A stretch of 11,656 nucleotides of DNA from an uncultured Dialister sp. GTDB lineage: Bacteria; Bacillota; Negativicutes; Veillonellales; Dialisteraceae. The notes below the pieces were generated by a model, which saw only the letters and a list, made by a program, of their open reading frames with translations, did not search any database and had not been told where the DNA came from. Within the stretch, counting starts at the first letter, position 1. Every line of letters starts with the position of its first letter. The position numbers and the translations under genes were made by a program. Location of the stretch: NCBI RefSeq assembly GCF_900765565.1, contig NZ_CAAFRZ010000183.1, positions 1 through 11,656 of the forward strand, read 5' to 3'. This document shows, one piece after another, positions 8,567 to 11,656 of this stretch.

Positions 8567-8604
8567 TACTGCTACAGTATACCATAACGATTGTCACTTG
8601 GCTA
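8565..8604 (-). promoter_or_regulatory. Proposed atp operon promoter with a 17-bp dyad
   Basis: On the minus strand TAGCCA (8599-8604, four of six -35 positions), a 17-bp spacer and TGG-TATACT (-10 at 8576-8581 with TGn extension). The -35 lies inside the last codons of the epimerase gene. The -10 is one arm of a perfect dyad, TATACTG-TAG-CAGTATA (8565-8581). Such a dyad could be an operator. The other arm contains TATAAA, a possible second -10. Confidence 0.5.
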
Positions 8605-9736
8605 TAAATTTAGACGGTTTTTTGTCACTAATTCCTTCAATCCACAAAAGGGCATCCACGATGCGTTCGGCGGACTTGCCATCGCCATAGGGGTTCACCG
8701 CTTCTGCCATGGACTTGTATTCTTTCTCATCGGTGAGGAGCTTGTACGCCGTTTCAAAGACTTTTTCCTCATCGGTACCTACGAGGCGGACCGTACCGGC
8801 GTCCACCGCTTCCGGCCGTTCCGTGGTATCCCGGAGCACCAGCACCGGCTTGCCGAGGCTCGGCGCTTCTTCCTGGATTCCGCCGGAATCGGTGAGGACG
8901 ATGGCGCTTCGGGCCATGAGGTTCGTGAACGGTTCATATTCCATAGGTTCCACGAGGTGGATCCCCGGCACCCCTTCCAGTTCTTCCGAAACCGCTTCCC
9001 GGACGAGAGGATTCCGGTGCACCGGGAATACCACTTCCGTATCCGGCACCGCTTCCACCAGCCGGCGGAGGGCCCGGTACACGTGGTGCATGGGGTCTCC
9101 CAGGTTTTCCCGGCGATGGGTGGTGACAAGGATGACCCGCTTATGTTCCTCGATGGATTCGATTTCCGGATCCTCGAAGTGGTAATCCTTCTTCACCGTA
9201 TGGAGAAGGGCATCGATGACCGTATTGCCTACGACGAAAATGGAGCTGTCCTTCTTGTTTTCCCGAAGGAGGTTCTGCCGCGCCGTTTCCGTGGGGGCGA
9301 AGTTCACATTGGCCAGGACCCCTGTGAGCTGGCGGTTCGCTTCTTCCGGAAAGGGGGAAAGGAGATTTCCCGTCCGGAGTCCCGCTTCCACGTGGCCCAC
9401 TTTGATCTGCTGGTAAAAAGCAGCCAGGGCTGCGGTAAAGGTGGTGGTGGTATCGCCATGGACCAGTACATAGTCCGGCTTTTCCCGCTTCAGCACCTCT
9501 TCCAGGCCCCGAAGCACCCGGGCGGTGATATCGTAGAGGGTCTGTCCGCTCTTCATGATATCCAGGTCATAGTCCACGGGAAGCTTGAAAAGGTCCACCA
9601 CCTGATCCAGCATTTCCCGATGCTGGGCTGTGAGGCACACCTTCGTCTCGATTTCCTTGTGCTTCAACAGTTCCTTCACCACCGGCGCCATCTTGATGGC
9701 CTCCGGCCGGGTACCAAAAATCGTCATTACTTTCAT
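8594..9736 (-). CDS. wecB: UDP-N-acetylglucosamine 2-epimerase, non-hydrolysing
   Basis: A 380-residue cytoplasmic enzyme interconverting UDP-GlcNAc and UDP-ManNAc for envelope polysaccharides (also called mnaA). The first Rossmann domain opens with FGTRPEAIKMAPV (Arg10, Lys15), and the catalytic set known in E. coli WecB is present at the same numbers: Asp95 (VHGDTTTT), Glu117 (HVEAGLRTG) and Glu131 (PFPEEANR). The second domain has TTHRREN (His207 in place of His213), PVHRNP, and the UDP-binding LTDSGGIQEEAPSLGKPVL stretch. Normal length. ATG start, GAGAGG eight bases upstream. The 5' gap to the transferase gene is occupied by an inverted-repeat element. No terminator separates it from atp, so some read-through is likely. 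Confidence 0.96.
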   Translation of the reverse strand: MKVMTIFGTRPEAIKMAPVVKELLKHKEIETKVCLTAQHREMLDQVVDLFKLPVDYDLDIMKSGQTLYDITARVLRGLEEVLKREKPDYVLVHGDTTTTFTAALAAFYQQIKVGHVEAGLRTGNLLSPFPEEANRQLTGVLANVNFAPTETARQNLLRENKKDSSIFVVGNTVIDALLHTVKKDYHFEDPEIESIEEHKRVILVTTHRRENLGDPMHHVYRALRRLVEAVPDTEVVFPVHRNPLVREAVSEELEGVPGIHLVEPMEYEPFTNLMARSAIVLTDSGGIQEEAPSLGKPVLVLRDTTERPEAVDAGTVRLVGTDEEKVFETAYKLLTDEKEYKSMAEAVNPYGDGKSAERIVDALLWIEGISDKKPSKFIAK

Positions 9737-10129
9737 GATGTATTCCTCTCTTACTATATAGATATTGGGATTGAGTAGTTGAAAATCAGCAAAAGTAAAT
9801 TATGTCAATGAGTGAGAAGTTAGGAGTGAGGAGTGAGGAGTGGTGGATGCGGCGCGAAGTAATAAGATGCGCCGCATAATTCCAACGCCACCTGCGGTGG
9901 CCCTTATTCCTCCAATCAAGCTATGAATAATGGTAAGTACTCCACAGCCCGATATTACAAAACTACGGCACATCAGAATATAGAAGCACCTCAGATTATA
10001 TAATTGCGGCTTTGCCGCTCGATAAATAACTCCGTGCCGCTCTATAATTCTGATGCGGCACACCACCACTCCTCACTCCTCACTCCTCACTCCTAACTTG
10101 ACCAGCAGCCATTTTCACACTTTTCAGCT
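9737..10129. other. Gene-free gap occupied mainly by an inverted-repeat element
   Basis: This 393-base gap between the transferase and the epimerase has no supportable gene. Most of it is the inverted-repeat element 9817-10099. The 80 bases nearest the epimerase are AT-rich and should contain its ribosome site and perhaps a promoter; TATAGT and TATCTA boxes are visible near 9755-9770 on the minus strand but without a good -35. No terminator is visible right after the transferase stop. Confidence 0.7.
9817..10099. repeat. MITE-like element with GGAGTGA terminal inverted repeats
   Basis: The left end (9817-9846) reads AAGTTA, two GGAGTGA heptamers, then GGAGTGGTGG. The right end (10063-10099) is the inverted form with three heptamers. 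Inside are perfect hairpins: 9847-9855/9869-9877 (ATGCGGCGC), 9887-9892/9896-9901 (GCCACC), 10006-10010/10014-10018 (GCGGC) and 10034-10040/10055-10061 (GTGCCGC). No open frame of note and no transposase. No clear target-site duplication is visible at the ends, so mobility is inferred from shape only. A further copy of the end sequence lies at 11331-11351. Confidence 0.75.
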
Positions 10130-11203
10130 TCATTTCTTTCCTTTCTTTTCCTTTTCTTTCTGGTGTTCCATCTGGTAGGGGGAAGGAACGATTTCCTTCA
10201 TGACTCCCAGCTTTCTTGCCCAAAGGATGAAAAGGATGAGCGCTGCCGCCACGATGATAATACCCACCAGAGTCCTCAGATGGATGACTACGAGGGCCAC
10301 GCAGGAGAAAAAGGCGGTGAGGGCGTACATAATAAGTACCACCTGTTTCTGGTTCAGCCCCTTGGCCAGGAGCCGATGGTGGAGATGGTTCTTATCCGGC
10401 GAAAAGATGGGGACACCGCTGGACTTCCTGCGGATAATGGCCAGGAACGTATCCGTAATGGGCACGGCCAGCGCCACCAGCGGCACAATGAGCACAGCCG
10501 CAGCGGCGGTCTTCATGGACCCCATCACCGATACGGAAGCGATGATATAGCCAAGGAACATGGAGCCCGTATCGCCCATGAAAATCTTGGCAGGATTGAA
10601 ATTATACTGGAGAAATGCCAGGCACGCACCGGTCATGGCTACCATAGCCGCTGCCGCCGTCCACTGGCCCATCTGGAAAGCCAGAAGGGCGATGGCAATG
10701 GAAGCAATGGTGGCAATGCCCGCCGCCAGGCCGTCCAGGCCATCGATGAGGTTCACCGTATTGATGAAACCGATGATCCAGAAAATGGTGAGGGGCAGGG
10801 AAATGATTTCCGGAAGATATACAATCCCCAGCCGGGGAATGTGAATCCAGTCAATGTTGATGTTGAAAATCACTACCGGAATGGCGGCTGCAATAATCTG
10901 GCCCAGGAGCTTCACCTTCGGCGGAAGGGAAACCACATCATCCGCAATCCCTACAATAATAAGGAACGTGGCCCCCGCCATGATGCCCACCATGTCATAG
11001 GTAAAACCGATGGTAGCAATGACAGATACCATGAACCCTGCATAAATGGCAAGTCCTCCCAGCCGGGGAATGAGTCCATGATGGACCTTCCGTGCATCCG
11101 GTTTATCCACGGCACCGATGCGGATGGCCAGGTTCTTCACCACCGGTGTCAGTACGAATGTAACCACCAGGGCAGTGAGAAACGTGAACGCGTAGGCGAA
11201 CAA
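10130..11203 (-). CDS. wecA: Undecaprenyl-phosphate GlcNAc-1-phosphate transferase (WecA/TagO family)
   Basis: A polytopic membrane enzyme (about ten helices) that moves sugar-1-phosphate from a UDP-sugar, most likely UDP-GlcNAc, to undecaprenyl phosphate, the first step of a lipid-linked polysaccharide. I chose the TTG at 11201-11203 (357 aa): AGGAGG lies seven bases upstream, whereas a GTG nine codons earlier has no ribosome site and sits almost at the predicted transcription start. Family motifs with this numbering: DKPDARKVHH (33-42), GIADDV with Asp88/Asp89, NLIDGLDG (151-158), FMGDTGS (208-214) and the cytoplasmic HLHHRL loop (273-278). The tail is Lys/Glu-rich. The neighbouring wecB supports a role in teichoic-acid-, ECA- or O-antigen-like synthesis; which one cannot be told. 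tagO is an equally good name. Confidence 0.9.
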   Translation of the reverse strand: MFAYAFTFLTALVVTFVLTPVVKNLAIRIGAVDKPDARKVHHGLIPRLGGLAIYAGFMVSVIATIGFTYDMVGIMAGATFLIIVGIADDVVSLPPKVKLLGQIIAAAIPVVIFNINIDWIHIPRLGIVYLPEIISLPLTIFWIIGFINTVNLIDGLDGLAAGIATIASIAIALLAFQMGQWTAAAAMVAMTGACLAFLQYNFNPAKIFMGDTGSMFLGYIIASVSVMGSMKTAAAAVLIVPLVALAVPITDTFLAIIRRKSSGVPIFSPDKNHLHHRLLAKGLNQKQVVLIMYALTAFFSCVALVVIHLRTLVGIIIVAAALILFILWARKLGVMKEIVPSPYQMEHQKEKEKKGKK

Positions 11204-11239
11204 CGTAACACCTCCTAAAAAAGACAACACTTTTAAGCT

Positions 11240-11248
11240 ATTTTATCA
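11240..11248 (-). promoter_or_regulatory. Extended -10 promoter of the transferase gene
   Basis: On the minus strand TGATAAAAT: -10 hexamer TAAAAT (11240-11245) with TGn extension. No good -35 is visible (TTTTCC at the 17-bp position). The start would be near 11233, about 30 bases before the TTG codon, which supports that start over the GTG at 11230. Confidence 0.5.
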
Positions 11249-11320
11249 CATCAGGCAATGAGGGAAAAGTAGAGAGGTATGGTTGGCGGCCGCAGTCCTC
11301 GGTTCGCACTCGGCCGGAAC

Positions 11321-11405
11321 CGGTGAAAAAGTGAGGAGTGAGGAGTGGTGGTGCGGCGCATCAAATGATATAGCGCCGAAAATTATATATTCCCCGGTTT
11401 CACCG
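11321..11405. repeat. Palindromic block with a second copy of the GGAGTGA end
   Basis: An outer 8-bp inverted repeat (CGGTGAAA at 11321-11328, complement at 11398-11405) encloses GTGAGGAGTGAGGAGTGGTG (11331-11350), the same end sequence as in the element at 9817-10099 and in the same orientation as its left end. It is followed by a hairpin with stem CGGCGC/GCGCCG (11354-11359/11373-11378) and loop ATCAAATGATATA. Confidence 0.7.
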
Positions 11406-11420
11406 CGATAGAAATCCCTT

Positions 11421-11508
11421 CTTTTATGGCTGACCCAGTGGCGAGGGCCACGCAGTGACGCTGGGATACCAGCCCGTTTTGAATGATAAGTAACGGAATC
11501 CATAAAAG
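11421..11508. repeat. Nested palindromic block
   Basis: The outer 9-bp arms CTTTTATGG (11421-11429) and CCATAAAAG (11500-11508) match perfectly. Inside, GGCTG-ACCCAG faces CTGGG-ATAC-CAGCC (11428-11438 and 11461-11474), and a small hairpin GTGGC-GAGG-GCCAC lies at 11438-11451. No gene. It lies head to tail with the blocks on either side. Confidence 0.6.
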
Positions 11509-11509
11509 C

Positions 11510-11650
11510 GTGCCCCCTTAGAGAAAGGGGCACGGCCAACAGCCGAGGGGATGGATCCGCCTCGCAGAGGCAGGACTTGTGCAACAGGATATTCCCTCCA
11601 GATCCCTCCAATCCATCCTGCACCTTTGGTGCGCCCCTTCTCCAAGGGGC
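11510..11650. repeat. Chain of short hairpins bounded by related inverted ends
   Basis: The block opens with GTGCCCC/GGGGCAC (11510-11516/11527-11533) and closes with GCCCCTT-CTCC-AAGGGGC (11633-11650); the two ends are similar to each other in inverted orientation. Between them are CGGC/GCCG (11533-11545), GCCTC-GCA-GAGGC (11559-11571), a direct repeat TCCCTCCA (11593-11600, 11603-11610) and GCACC-TTT-GGTGC (11620-11632). This looks like a dispersed intergenic palindromic repeat; it may continue past the window. Confidence 0.6.
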
Positions 11651-11656
11651 TGCATG

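Larger units (their letters stand above)
11204..11656. other. Gene-free, palindrome-rich region upstream of the transferase
   Basis: No supportable gene lies in these 453 bases; the open frames on the minus strand cross hairpins and repeats and have no ribosome site or recognisable product. It contains the transferase promoter (near 11240-11248), a GC-rich stretch (11281-11325), and three adjacent palindromic blocks listed separately. Confidence 0.7.

Noticed and set aside
8591..9778. Long open frame (395 codons) on the plus strand opposite the epimerase gene
   Set aside because: Antisense shadow; the minus-strand product has all catalytic residues of WecB.
9800..10069. 89-codon minus-strand frame inside the inverted-repeat element
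   Set aside because: It reads through the terminal repeat and inner hairpins and has no ribosome site or similarity I recognise.
9824..10099. GGAGTGA heptamers as a possible CRISPR or Shine-Dalgarno-like array
   Set aside because: The units are contiguous 7-mers without spacers and appear inverted at both ends, so they are terminal repeats and not CRISPR; no start codons follow at a suitable distance.
10163..11218. Open frame of 351 codons on the plus strand opposite the transferase gene
   Set aside because: His/Asn/Gly-rich low-complexity translation typical of an antisense membrane-protein gene; no ribosome site.
11201..11230. GTG at 11228-11230 as the start of the transferase gene
   Set aside because: No ribosome site and nearly at the predicted transcription start; the AGGAGG lies downstream of it and serves the TTG at 11203.
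11246..11645. Two overlapping minus-strand frames (125 and 73 codons)
   Set aside because: They cross several palindromic repeats, overlap each other in different frames and lack ribosome sites.

Overview
The window carries a complete F-type ATP synthase operon on the minus strand, in the order atpZ-atpI-atpB-atpE-atpF-atpH-atpA-atpG-atpD-atpC (8506 down to 1390). Two envelope-polysaccharide genes lie upstream, a polyprenyl-phosphate GlcNAc-1-phosphate transferase (wecA/tagO family) and a UDP-GlcNAc 2-epimerase (wecB/mnaA). Downstream are a small exported protein of unknown function, a tRNA-Ala(CGC) and the 5' part of an unrecognised gene. Every gene is on the minus strand. The organism is most likely a member of the Bacillota: strong AGGAGG ribosome sites, TTG starts, a split atpZ/atpI pair, mnaA next to atp, and a base composition near 50% GC. 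A Negativicutes-type diderm would fit, but the sequence does not prove this.

Layout in the direction of transcription. 11656-11204 is non-coding and full of palindromes, ending in the promoter of the wecA-like gene. 11203-10130 is the transferase. 10129-9737 is non-coding and holds a roughly 280-bp element with terminal inverted repeats built from a GGAGTGA heptamer. 9736-8594 is the epimerase. The proposed atp promoter overlaps the 3' end of the epimerase gene and lies in a 17-bp dyad. 8506-1390 is the ten-gene atp operon, closed by a strong hairpin terminator at 1346-1380. A new promoter directly behind that terminator drives the exported protein (1296-607). An imperfect long inverted repeat (435-586) follows, then tRNA-Ala (386-311) with its own promoter and terminator, then a promoter and the start of a further gene (140-1).

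The transferase and the epimerase act around the same precursor: one puts GlcNAc-1-P on the lipid carrier, the other converts UDP-GlcNAc to UDP-ManNAc. The atp genes encode all eight F1Fo subunits plus the two accessory membrane proteins. The core catalytic residues are present in alpha, beta, a and c. The least ordinary parts are the c-subunit inner helix (AxAxSxS with Asp and Lys in place of a glycine-rich stretch) and the dense intergenic palindromic elements, some of which share a loop while their stems differ. I see no CRISPR array, transposase, phage gene or defence system; the 'undescribed' candidates here are the structured intergenic elements.
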